Source: CAVXSP01 sp963724645
GTDB taxonomy: Bacteria; Acidobacteriota; Vicinamibacteria; Vicinamibacterales; SCN-69-37
NCBI GenBank assembly: GCA_963724645.1
Contig: CAVRVJ010000003.1
Location: 496,001 to 560,000 of the forward strand
Direction of reading: 5' to 3'
DNA length: 64,000 nucleotides
Part shown: positions 40,073 to 50,106 of the stretch, in pieces
Layout: every line of letters begins with the position of its first letter
Position numbering within the stretch: position 1 is the stretch's first letter
Translations under genes and position numbers: made by a program
The notes under the pieces: model-generated
Told to the model about the DNA's origin: nothing
Databases searched by the model: none
The model's input: only the letters and a program-made list of their open reading frames with translations

Positions 40073-42055
40073 CTACTGCGTGAATCTCCCGAGAAACCCG
40101 CCCCCGGGACGTAGATCGAGCGGGATCGCGTCGCTCGACCGCCGGGTCGTGTTCTCGACGCTGACGGTCGCTCCGTCGCTGACGTCGCGGACCAGCGTCG
40201 CGCGGAAGGCGCCGGGGCCGAGAAACGACAGGGGCAGCGCGATCGACCTTGCGGCCGGACCGCACATCACACCAAGGAACCACGTCCTGCCCGTCCGGCG
40301 CGCATAGACCGCCATCTCGCCAATTTCCGATCCTGGAAGCACTCTGGTCTCGTCCCACACGGCGGGAACACTCTTGATCACGTCGACCGCAGGGCTGTCC
40401 AGGATGCTCTGCGGGTTGGCGGCAATCGTAAGCAGAGGGCTGGCGAACACAACCATCGTGGCGATCTGGTGCGCCACGCTCGTGTCGCGCCGCCGTTCGG
40501 AGAAAATCATCGTGGTGTAGTCGGCCGGGCCCGCGAGATAACGGGTGAACGGCAGGATCGTCTCGTGTCGCGCCCGCTCCATCATCGCGCTCGATTCCAT
40601 GCCCCGCACGGCCTCGCGGACCAACTCGTTCGGCCAGGTTCGCTCGCGCCCGGTCGGTTTGTTGGCGCCGTGAAAGACCAGCAGGATGCGAGACTCCGCG
40701 GCCTTGCGCAGCAGCGTCTCATAGAGGTCGACGACCTCCTTGGCTTCATGGTCGAAGAAATCGATCTTCGCGCCCGCCACGCCGAGTTCGCGAAGCATCT
40801 TGAAGAACTCGTCGCGCGCCTCCGGCGTGCGGAGTTGATTGCTGTGGCGCCAGAACCAGAGGTTCACGCCCTGCTGCCGGGAGAAGTCGACGACGTCCCG
40901 GCGCTCGGTGAGCGTCCACCCCGTCCACATACCTTCGACGACCTGGTGCTCAAACCCGAGCTGACCGGCCATCCGGGAAAACGCCTTGATGCCATTGACA
41001 TCATTCGTCCCGCCATCGAGATATCGCCAGACGGCGCGTCCAGGCCTGATCCAGGCGGTCCGGATGCCGTCAGGGAACAGCGTCTGGTCGGGTGGAGGAC
41101 AAAGATTCGGCAGGATCGTGCTCGTGGCCAACGTATTCAGGTCGCGCCCAATCATGATTACGCGCCAGGGAGTCGTGATGGTCCCGGACACGGCCGCCGG
41201 CTTGCCAAGGCGCTTGCCTTCTTCCCGTCCGTACCTCAGCTCGAACGGATAGTTGAGCGGCTGGCGGTGGCCGAGGCCGATCGTCCAGCCGCGCCGCCCG
41301 TCCGCCTCCAGGCCCATGCCGCTGTAGTTCACGAGGTTCGCCTCGGTGATCGAGGCGTACCCGGTACCCTGCGCAAGCTTGAGCGTGAGCGGAGGGCCGG
41401 CCCACTCGCCTGGCTGCACGTCGCTGACATCTTTCTTCAGGTAGGGAGCCTCGTAGTGGCCGTCTGCCAGTCCGGCGTACCAGACGGTCGATCCGGCCGG
41501 AAGATTGAAGCGCGAGAACTCGTCGGGCACACGGGAGGCGCCCTCGCTGCCGGGAATGACATGCCGGAAGGCAACGCCGTCATCGAACGCGCGAACCTCG
41601 AGCGTGTACGGTGTCGACGTGAGGTCGTGCGTCAGCGACAATCGTGCGCCGTTGTACTGGCTCGTCGCCGTGCTCTGCGCGCCGTACCATACGTACGTCT
41701 CTCTTCCCTGATACGGCTCCACATTGCTCAGCACGACGCCGCTGGACAAGTCATATTGGTCGATCGTCATCACCAGCGGCGACGGCTCGATGACCGGGGT
41801 ATCTTCCAGGACGACGGAGTAGGTCAGACGCTCGGCGTTCGGCGGCATGGAGAATCTGATCTTGCCGTTCGGGCTCGACACCTGGACCGATGGCATTCGG
41901 ACGCGCTGCGACCGACGCGATGCCGGCGTTTGGGAGCGCCCGGCAGAAGGCGGGGTGGCCGTCGGCGGCGGAGTTGTTTGTGCAACGTAGGTTCCGGCCA
42001 CACACACCGGACTGAGTGCAAGGAACAGCAGCGCTCGGGTCTTCAGCATGGACAC
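40073..42055 (-). CDS. glycoside hydrolase family 97 protein
   Basis: The intact 660-aa protein has a signal peptide (MLKTRALLFLALSPVCVAG). The N-terminal super-sandwich starts VQVSSPNGKIRFSM, the catalytic barrel has GYASITEANLVNYSGMGLEA and VVEGMWTGWTLTERRDVVDF, and the likely nucleophile region is GVAGAKIDFFDHEAKEVVDL. The C-terminal domain includes IGEMAVYARRTGRTWFLGVM. An Asp in KIDFF suggests the retaining (alpha-galactosidase-like) branch rather than the inverting SusB branch. It is likely periplasmic and acts on alpha-linked oligosaccharides. Family assignment is firm, specificity is not. Confidence 0.87.
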   Translation of the reverse strand: MSMLKTRALLFLALSPVCVAGTYVAQTTPPPTATPPSAGRSQTPASRRSQRVRMPSVQVSSPNGKIRFSMPPNAERLTYSVVLEDTPVIEPSPLVMTIDQYDLSSGVVLSNVEPYQGRETYVWYGAQSTATSQYNGARLSLTHDLTSTPYTLEVRAFDDGVAFRHVIPGSEGASRVPDEFSRFNLPAGSTVWYAGLADGHYEAPYLKKDVSDVQPGEWAGPPLTLKLAQGTGYASITEANLVNYSGMGLEADGRRGWTIGLGHRQPLNYPFELRYGREEGKRLGKPAAVSGTITTPWRVIMIGRDLNTLATSTILPNLCPPPDQTLFPDGIRTAWIRPGRAVWRYLDGGTNDVNGIKAFSRMAGQLGFEHQVVEGMWTGWTLTERRDVVDFSRQQGVNLWFWRHSNQLRTPEARDEFFKMLRELGVAGAKIDFFDHEAKEVVDLYETLLRKAAESRILLVFHGANKPTGRERTWPNELVREAVRGMESSAMMERARHETILPFTRYLAGPADYTTMIFSERRRDTSVAHQIATMVVFASPLLTIAANPQSILDSPAVDVIKSVPAVWDETRVLPGSEIGEMAVYARRTGRTWFLGVMCGPAARSIALPLSFLGPGAFRATLVRDVSDGATVSVENTTRRSSDAIPLDLRPGGGFLGRFTQ

Positions 42056-42090
42056 TCCCGTAGGACAAGGAGTCTACTCCGCTCGTGCAT

Positions 42091-42269
42091 AAGCACCTTG
42101 GAGAGATGAAGGTTCCCACCTTGGAGAGCTGAAGGATCATGAAGAGAAGACGGGACGGACGGCCGGCCTGGGCCGCTTCGAGGCCTGCCGACGACACGGC
42201 CTTTCTTCATGCCCTCCATTTCTCCAAGGTGGCAAATCCTCCAAGGTGGCAAAAACCCCCAGGAATGAC
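42091..42269. repeat. nested inverted-repeat element, copy 1
   Basis: The inner arms TTCCCACCTTGGAGA (42113-42127) and TCTCCAAGGTGGCAA (42221-42235) pair at 14 of 15 positions. Outer arms repeat the same word: GCACCTTGGAGAGAT on the left and CCTCCAAGGTGGCAA on the right. The core holds AGGATCATGAAGAGAAGACG and GCCCTCCATT. There is no coding capacity. A second copy follows immediately. Confidence 0.85.
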
Positions 42270-42280
42270 TGACCGGATAA

Positions 42281-42494
42281 ATACCCTGGAGAGGTGAAGG
42301 TTCCCACCTTGGAGAACTGAAGGATCATGAAGAGAAGACGGGACGGACGGCTGGCCTGGGCCGCCTCCGGCGGGCTGCGACGGCCCGGCGTGACGCCGGG
42401 CTGTCCAGGCCAGCCGACAACAGGCCTTTCTCCATGCCCTCCATTTCTCCAAGGTGGCAAATCCCCCAAGGTGGCAAAACGCCGCGGGAATGAC
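42281..42494. repeat. nested inverted-repeat element, copy 2
   Basis: It has the same arms and flanks as copy 1: inner arms at 42301-42315 and 42446-42460, outer right arm CCCCCAAGGTGGCAA at 42463-42477, and a shared terminal GGAATGAC. The core is about 35 bp longer and includes an extra CGGCCCGGCGTGACGCCGGG hairpin. Both copies lie between the convergently oriented tail of the VWA gene and the GH97 gene start. Confidence 0.85.
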
Positions 42495-42517
42495 ACGGAC
42501 GCGAGAGAAGTGCTCGG

Positions 42518-44813
42518 CTACTTGTCGCTGGCCCTGACGTACATCTCGAGCCGAGGAAACGCGAATGTGCCGGCGACTTCGTCGACGAGATTGACCTGGC
42601 AGGTATACAACCCCGCCTTGAATCTGTCGGCCGGCACCTCGAACTGGAACACCGCGGCCTTGCGGTCTGCGGCATCGAGCGAGGTTCGCTCCACGACCGG
42701 CGTTTCGTAGACCTTGACCTTTCCGCGGTAGAACGCGAGGCTCGTCCGGATCTGGGGATGGGCGTCGCCCTGCGTGGGATCGTACATCTCGTAGTAGAAG
42801 TACAGCTTCTGATCGCGGCTCACGACGTGCGTGAGATTGGGTACGATCGAAATGTTGTCGCGCACGAGCGGGTTCAGGGTCTTGGCGTTCGGCGCCACGC
42901 TCTGCAACTGCGTGCTCAACACGACGGTGCTCACCTTGATTGGCGCTTGAGACAGATCCGGCACGTTGATCGGCATCTCGAACGTGCCGACCTGGCCGGT
43001 CGTGTTCTCTCGAACGACCACCTTTACCGTGAAGTGACCCGGGCCCAACGCCGCGCCGGTCTGATACAGCACCTGCTTCGAGGCCAGCGTGCTCTTGAAG
43101 GACGGCGGTACCGTCAACGTGTCCTTAATCGTGCCGACCGGGAACCCGCGTTCGTCCCGGATATAGCCGCGGACATCCAGCGTGACATTCTCCGTGGAGA
43201 CCGGGATCGCGTCACCCGGCACCGCCAGCGAGATCGGCACGTAGTAACAGCCGGATTGCGACTCGCCCCCGCCGCCACGCGGTCCGCCGAAGCCACGTCC
43301 TCCCGGGCCGGCGCCCGGCCCGCCACGGCCGCGCCCGAACTGCCCGCCGGGACACGACGTGTTCGCCGGAAGCCGGAAGTACCCGGACGTGACGAAGAGC
43401 GGCACGTCTGTCGCCGGAATCGCCATCATCAGCTGTTCCTGTAACAGGGTCTCGCGATCGGTCTTCGCCGTATGCGTAAAATCCCGCTCGGCGTAGTATC
43501 CCTCGCGGGCCTTCAGTTTGGCGTCGCTCTTCCCCTTCAACTGCACCGAGATGCCGCGGTACCGGCCGTCCTTCGTGGTATTCGAACTGATGTAGCCGAG
43601 GATGTAGGTACGAGGAGATGTCCTTCTGGACTTTGTCGAAGGCTTCCCCGAAGTCGTTGGAATCGACGAACGCCGTGCCGCCCGTGTCGACGGCGAGCGC
43701 CTGCAGCGTCTCCTGCTGCGACGCCAGCCGCGAGAACTGCTGCGCGACGTTGCGGCCGGAGAAGGCACCGACTCCGCCGCGGCTGCCCGACCGGCCGCTG
43801 CCCCCGGGCACGACGGCCTGGAGCCCGCGCGAGTCGACCGGGTCGATCATGACGTTGGCCCGATTGCACGACTGAGTGGCGGCGCGCATCTCAATCTGGT
43901 TGTCGGAGCCGTTCCGCTGCATGCCGGAGCTGAAATACAAGAGCGCCTTCTTCTGCTGGATCGGCACAAGACTGTCGCAGATTGTCTTCAACCCGCGGAG
44001 CCGCACGTCGTTGTTGAACGTGTCGAGCTCCTGCGTGCTCGTGTCCACGGTGGTATCGGCTGCCGTCGCGGCGTTGGCCGCTTCGTCGGACGCCATCGTG
44101 CTGGCGTCGACTTCGGCCGCCGCAGTGCCGTCAGCGGCAGCGAACGCCTGAAGCGTCCTGTGCACCGCGTCCTTGTCGGTGGTGAAGTCCTGCAGCACCT
44201 GCAGCGTCGAGCTGATGGATGCGACGGCGACCAGGTCGGCCGGAGACATCCTGGTCTCGGCCCATTTCAGGGCAGCATCGGCAGCCTTCTGAATCTCCTC
44301 CGGCTGCATTGAGCTGGTGTCAAAGAGCAACACCCATACCCGATGGCCAGCGACTTCGTCGGAGGTCAGCGGGACGGCGCCGCGATCGGACGGCACAGCA
44401 GCCGGAGCGACGGACGCGGCCGGCTGGTCCGCGGCCTTCGGCACCGGCTGGGCGGCGCGGGTCACCGGCACCGCGCCTTTTTCTCCGCCGGCATTCGCCA
44501 GCGTACTGCTGGTCTGAACCGCCGGCGCGTTGGCCGTGATTTCTTCGTAGGCGAACGTCACGATGTCCTGCGACTTGCCGTCTTCCCTGAGATCGAAGTC
44601 AGACGCCTTCAATCCCCGAACAGGTGACCCGTTCTTGTCGCGCACATCCACGTCGACGAGGATGATACTGACGCCCCCCCGGAACGTCGTCGGACGCCCG
44701 CCCTGCGGGGCGGGAGCGGGCGGTTGTCCCGCGGGCGGCGTCTGCTGACCCCACACACCGGATGTCGCGGCGAGCACCAACACAGTCAGCGAACCGATCA
44801 GTCTGAGGCGCAT
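42518..44813 (-). CDS. secreted VWA-domain protein, acidobacterial VWFA-related type (one frameshift)
   Basis: The protein of about 765 aa has a signal peptide (MRLRLIGSLTVLVLAATSGVWG) and then TFRGGVSIILVDVDVRDKNG with GLKASDFDLREDGKSQDIVT, typical of the VWFA-related family. The A domain has a degenerate metal motif in VWVLLFDTSSMQPEEIQKA and also KKALLYFSSGMQRNG. The frame shifts near 43600, after DFGEAFDKVQKDISSYL, and continues TYILGYISSNTTKDGRYRGI. The C-terminal half is a beta-rich region with a Gly/Arg-rich insert. It starts 3 bp after the TonB receptor stop, so the two form an operon. Confidence 0.85.
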
Positions 44814-44816
44814 GCG

Positions 44817-47800
44817 TCAGAACCTGAACCTGACGTTGAGTGTCAGCGTCCGCATGGACGCGAACCGCGTCACCTGCCCGAAGGTCGCCGAATTGAGGTT
44901 CGTGTCGATGGCCGTCCATTGAATCGTATTGAACAGATTGCTGGCGTTGACCTGAAGCGTCACGGCGCGGTTGTTCCCCAGGCGCATGTCCCGGCTGAAC
45001 GAGGCATTCACGACGTGACCGCCGGGCCCGGTGATGACATTGCGTGGTGAATTGCCGAACTGGCCGAGCGCAGGTGCAGCAAACGCCGCGGTATTGAAAA
45101 AGCTCAACAGGGAGGGATCGGCGACGGTCACAGGACCGCTGAGGTTCGCACGCAGCGAACCGCTCGTCCCGTTCGCCACGCTGCTCGTCGCACCCACCAC
45201 GCGCGCCGTGTAGGGCGATCCCGAATGCGCCGAAAATGTCACGTTGGCCGTCCACTCGCCGATGACGGCGGCCAGCGCGCCGCCGTCGGCGAGCCAGTGG
45301 CGCCCCACGCCGAACGGAAGCTCGTACGACACGTTCGCGGTGACCTGATGGCGCTGGTCGAAGTTCGACAGCGCCCACTCGGCGTCGAGATTGTGGTCGT
45401 TCTGCGCCACCACGGCCCCGCCCGCGCCAAGCGACGAGGCGTTGTCCATCGACTTCGCGACGGTGTAGTTGAAGTTCGCGCTCACGCCCTTTGCGTAACG
45501 GCGCGTCAACTGAAAGTTCCCCAGCTGCAGAATTGAATGAGCGCCCGACGACTCCCAGATGAACGGCTGCACCCCGGAAATCCGCAGCGTGCCGTCGGGA
45601 TTCCGGTTTGGCGCGCGGAGCAGATCAAGGTCCGTCCCCTTCGTGCCGGTATAGCCGAGTGTCACCATCCAGTTCCATCTGAGGTCCCGTGTGAGCGTGG
45701 TGTTCCACGTCTGGATCTTGCCAAGGGCATAGTGCGGATCCACGCCAAAATTGTTGGTCGTCGTCTCCTGCGCTCCCGCCACCCCGGTTGCCAACGTGAG
45801 CGGATTCGTCAGTGTGCCGGCGTTGGTTCCGGTGAACGCGAACGGAGGCTGGCCGACGAGTGACCGCGCGATCGTCGCGTACGAGCCGGTGTTGTAGGTG
45901 ATGCTGTACCCGCCGCGGAGGATCGTGTTCTTCGCCAGCCGATACGCGACGCCGACGCGCGGGCCGACGTTGTTCGCGTCCGTCCCGATCAGCGCAGGAG
46001 GAAACATCGTGCCGGAGAGCGTCCCGGTCGGGCCGCAGACCCCGGCGACCGGCGTGGAGCACACGACCTGAGCCGCCGTGAAGCCAGGCGTCACATCCAG
46101 GTTCGCCATCTGGCCGTTCTCTTCGACGTAGGGCATGGTCAGCTCGTACCGCAGCCCCAGGCTCAACGTCAATTTCGCGCTTTGCTGCCAGTTGTCGTCA
46201 ATGTACGCATCCAACCCGTTCTGGTGAAGCCGGGTGTTGCCGCCAGCCTGGAGCGTCGCCTGCTGCGGCAGTCCCAGCAGGAAATCGGCAAAGTCGGCGC
46301 CAGTGCCGCGCGAGATCTGTGCGCCCTCGCTCGTGTACAGCCCCGTGAACGTGAACGCCCCGCGGGCGTTGCCGTTCGCCTGGCTGAGCGACCCGTCGTG
46401 GCGGAAGTCCACACCGGTCCGCACCTGATGCTTGCTGAACGGATGGCTCATCGCGTAGCCGGCAGTGACGCGTGTCTCTTCGCGGAGACTCGCGGCTCCC
46501 AGGCGCAGACTGAAATTGGACAGCGTCAGATTCGGCACGCCGTAGTTGAGCGGCAGCGTGGAGATCGCGTCGCCCGGCGGATAGCTGATACCCGCAATAC
46601 CGGCCACATCGAACGTGTTCGTGAAGGGATTGGCGGTGGTCGAGTTCGATCGAGTGAACTGAACGGAAATATTGTGTGTGGTGCGCCCGCGCGAGACGTT
46701 GAGCGACACCGGCACGCTGAGGTTGGTGTTCTTCGTGGTGCCCGTAAAGCCCGGGATGGCGTTGAATTGCTGGCCGCTGTTCTCGCGGTATTGCACCTGC
46801 GCGTTCAGCATGACGCTCAATCCGCGGTTGCCTCGTCCGCCAGGTCCGCCGCGACCCCCCACGGGCCCGCCGCCGCCCCCCCGGCCTCCACCGCCGCCCG
46901 CGCCGCCGCGCCCGCCACGGCCCGCCCCGGGGACCGCCGGCGACAGATTCTGCGTCACGCGCAAGCTGAAACTATTGGAACTCGACAGCGTGGTCGCCGA
47001 GTTGCGAAAATTGTTGATCGACACGCCAGGCTGGTTGGGTAACGGTATGAACCCGAGCAGCGCACGAGCTGTTGGGTCGAGCGCGCTGGCCGGAATCTGA
47101 TTGCCCGGGAACGGTTCACCCGTGCCCGGATTGGTCAATTGGATCGCGCTCCCGGAGAAATCGCACGGCAGATCGGGATCTGTGGCGCACTGTCGCATCG
47201 AAGCGCTCGGGACGGTCAGGTACAATCCTGAAGCTGCGTGGAGTGGTTGCCGCTGTAATTCAACTGAAAGTTCGTGCGGCGATTTGCGTCCGCATACAGA
47301 CCGGGAATCTTTACCGGGCCGCCAATCGTCCCGCCGAAATTATTGCGATTGAAGGGCAACTGCGCGACGGGCGTGATCCGCCCGTTGCGGGGCTGGAGAT
47401 TGGTCGCATCGAGCGCCGATCCGCCGTAGCTGTAGTTCGCCGATCCCTGAAACAGACTCTGGCCTCGGCCACCGCGTCCGCCAAGAACGAAACCGCCGGG
47501 ACCGCCGCCGAATCCGCCACGTCCACCGCCGCCCCCATCGCCGCCCCGGCCGCCGCGCCCGCCCGCTGCCTGGCCACCAGGCAGGTTGTCTCCGCCGGCG
47601 CCCGCTTGCGGACCGAACCCCTGGGCGAATTGACCGGTCGCCGGATCGAACTCGCCCCGGCCGATTGCCAACATGCGATCATTCATTGCGCTCCGATCGA
47701 AGCTCATCGCATCGGCGCTGCCGCTGATCGCCACGGCATCCGACTGCGCGCTCTGCAGGCTGAAGCCGGCCGGCAGGAATCGTGCGACATCACCCGACGC

Positions 47801-48490
47801 GTCCGGCGGGGCCGCGTCGGCCGCGACGCTGCCGCTCTCATCCTCCTGGACATTCAGTTGCTGGAATCGCGGACCCGCCTGTGCCGCTGCGCCGGCCCGC
47901 CCGCTGCCCTGTCCTCGCCCCGCTCCCGTCGCGCGTCCTTGCGGCGGCGCGCTCACCAATCCCGCGGTTTGGCCGCTCGCGACCGGCGCCGGGGCCTGGG
48001 CGCCCGCGGGCGACGTACTCGCTTGCGCCGGCACGCCGGCCGAATCGGCGGGTTGGTCCAGTGGCTCGGCTCGCGGCCTTAGAGCGAGTTGGAATTCAAG
48101 GGTGCTGTCGCACGGGATCGGGCCAAACGTCAGATCCCGCTCCTCCTTGGTGAACGCGGTCAACTCGGCGATCACGTGATATGTCGCGTTTGGGCCAAAG
48201 AGAATCGTGAACCTTCCGTCCACGCCAGTCGAGGTCGCGGCCTTGACGTTCCCGCCGGAAGACACGACAACGGCGGCACCCGGCAGGGGCTCCGCGCCGC
48301 TCAAAACGCGGCCGGTCACGCGGCACCCGGCGGGAGGTCCCGGCTGCGTCGGCGGCTCCTGCCCCGACAGCCGGGCCGTCGCCGCGATGGGGAACTGACC
48401 GGAGATCACAAGTGTCGCGACGCAACACGCCCCAACTGTCCATGCCCGCCGTCCTGCGCGGCCGTCACCCGCAAGCTCGACCCGTTTCAT
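44817..48490 (-). CDS. Oar-like TonB-dependent receptor (one frameshift)
   Basis: The outer-membrane receptor has about 1224 aa. After a signal region (VGACCVATLVISGQFPIAA) comes a carboxypeptidase-regulatory domain (CRVTGRVLSGAEPLPGAAVV), a long Pro/Ala/Gly linker and a Gly/Arg-rich stretch. A plug-like region follows, with NRNNFGGTIGGPVKIPGLY and RRTNFQLNYSGNHSTQLQD. The barrel covers the C-terminal 750 residues and ends TLTLNVRFRF with the terminal Phe expected for barrel insertion. A one-base break near 47220 joins QLQD to LYLTVPSASMRQC. A second Gly/Arg-rich loop is near 46800-46930. The VWA gene follows directly. The substrate is unknown. Confidence 0.87.
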
Positions 48491-48552
48491 GGCGTCCTGA
48501 CTGTCTCTCCAACGGTCCTTTACGACCTGGGTTCCCGAAGTGTTGCGGCCAG

Positions 48553-48574
48553 GACTGTGGCAAGACTGTGGCAA
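48553..48574. promoter_or_regulatory. two abutting 11-bp direct repeats between divergent genes
   Basis: GACTGTGGCAA occurs twice head-to-tail at 48553-48563 and 48564-48574, one helical turn apart, in the 113-bp gap between the TonB receptor and the M16 peptidase genes. A partial third CTGTGG lies at 48602. Tandem direct repeats of this spacing are typical binding sites for OmpR-type regulators, but there is no direct evidence of binding. Confidence 0.4.
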
Positions 48575-48603
48575 GTGGGCGTGTTACGATCAACGGCACC
48601 ACT

Positions 48604-50106
48604 GTGGACATTCCGAACATTCCTGTCAAAAGACATCTGGGGCTTTTCGTCGTCGTCTTCTTCGCGGCGCTGACGGTTGCGGGCGCGCCGGTGTCCGTGG
48701 GCGCCATCGCCGGCCGGCAAGCCGGGTCTCGGCCGTCGGCACCGGCGGCCCCGGCTCAGGCGCAGGCCGGTCCGCTCGCCGAAGCCGTGCCGCTCGTCGA
48801 CAAACGTCTCGCCAACGGGCTCGACGTGGTCGTCCTCGAGGATCATTCGATCCCGCTCGTGACCGTCGAGCTGGCGGTCCGCAACGGGTCGTTCACCGAA
48901 CCACCGGAGTTGAACGGGCTGTCGCATTTGTACGAGCACATGTTCTTCAAGTCGAACCGCGCGACGATGGATCACGCGCTCTACCTGAGGGACATCGATC
49001 AGCTCGGCATCATCTACAACGGCACGACCCAGGAAGAAGTCGTCGAGTACTACTTTACGACGACGACGCCGAATTTCTCGGTCGCGATGCGATTCATGCG
49101 CGATTCGGTCCGGTACCCGGCCTTTGACGAGAAGGAGTTCGCGAACGAGCGCGAGGTGGTGATCGGCGAGATCGATCGCAACGAATCCAACCCGTTCAGT
49201 GTCGTCAGCGACGAGATGCACAAGCGGCTGTTCTTCAAGTACCCGAGCCGGAAGACACCCATCGGCAACCGGGACACCGTGCGTTCGGCGACGACTGACA
49301 TGATGCGGCTGATCAAAGGGCGGTACTACGTCCCGAACAACTCCGCCGTGATCATCACCGGCGACGTCAACCCGGCGGCGGCGTTCAAGACGGCGGACGA
49401 CCTGTTCGGCGACTGGGAGAAGCGGGCGCGCGATCCGTTCGAGGAGTTTCCGCTCGTCGAACACCCGCCGCTGTCGAAGAGCGAAGCCGCGATCATCACC
49501 AAGCCGGTTCAGAACGTCGTCCTCAGCCTCGGATGGCAGGGGCCGTCGATGGGCAAAGACGACGTGTCGACGTACGCCGCCGACGTCTTCTCGTTCATCC
49601 TCCGGCAGTCGAACTCGCGATTCCAGCGCGACCTCGTGGATTCCGGGCTCGCCGCGGGCGTCAACCTCGGGTACTATTCGCAGCGCAACGTCGGCCCCAT
49701 TACGCTCGTGATGCAGGCCACGCCGGACAAGGCACGGGCGGCGGTGCGTGCGGTGTATGACGAGATCGGTCGCTTCAACGACCCGACGTACTACACCAAT
49801 GAAGAGCTCGAGAGCGCGAAGGCTTTGCTCGAAGCCGACGACTTGTACAACCGCGAGAAGCTGTCTTCCTACACCCACGTGATCGGCTTCTGGTGGTCGT
49901 CGGCCGGCCTCGACTACTTCCGGGGCTATCTCAAGCGGCTGCGATCGACATCGCGCGCGGACATCAGCCGGTACGTGAGCACGTACATTCAGGGCAAGCC
50001 GCGTGTCGGGCTCGCGGTGCTGTCGGCCGAGTCGCTCAAGACGTCCGGATTGACGAACGCCGATTTGATGGGCGGCGCCGCGGTGGCGGCAGGAGCGATG
50101 AGATGA
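48604..50106 (+). CDS. M16 zinc peptidase, catalytic subunit
   Basis: The protein of about 500 aa has an N-terminal export signal (LGLFVVVFFAALTVAGAPVS). The inverted zinc motif is intact in SHLYEHMFFKSN (HXXEH), with the distal Glu region in FANEREVVIGEIDRNESNPF. The C-terminal domain contains the Arg/Tyr pair region SNSRFQRDLVDSGLAAGVNL. The GTG at 48604 is my choice of start because it precedes the signal peptide. It overlaps the next M16 gene by ATGA. Such pairs form heterodimeric peptidases. Confidence 0.88.
   Translation: MDIPNIPVKRHLGLFVVVFFAALTVAGAPVSVGAIAGRQAGSRPSAPAAPAQAQAGPLAEAVPLVDKRLANGLDVVVLEDHSIPLVTVELAVRNGSFTEPPELNGLSHLYEHMFFKSNRATMDHALYLRDIDQLGIIYNGTTQEEVVEYYFTTTTPNFSVAMRFMRDSVRYPAFDEKEFANEREVVIGEIDRNESNPFSVVSDEMHKRLFFKYPSRKTPIGNRDTVRSATTDMMRLIKGRYYVPNNSAVIITGDVNPAAAFKTADDLFGDWEKRARDPFEEFPLVEHPPLSKSEAAIITKPVQNVVLSLGWQGPSMGKDDVSTYAADVFSFILRQSNSRFQRDLVDSGLAAGVNLGYYSQRNVGPITLVMQATPDKARAAVRAVYDEIGRFNDPTYYTNEELESAKALLEADDLYNREKLSSYTHVIGFWWSSAGLDYFRGYLKRLRSTSRADISRYVSTYIQGKPRVGLAVLSAESLKTSGLTNADLMGGAAVAAGAMR

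Noticed and set aside
40469..42109. 546-codon plus-strand frame opposite GH97
   Set aside because: Antisense shadow; the minus strand encodes an intact GH97 protein with signal peptide.
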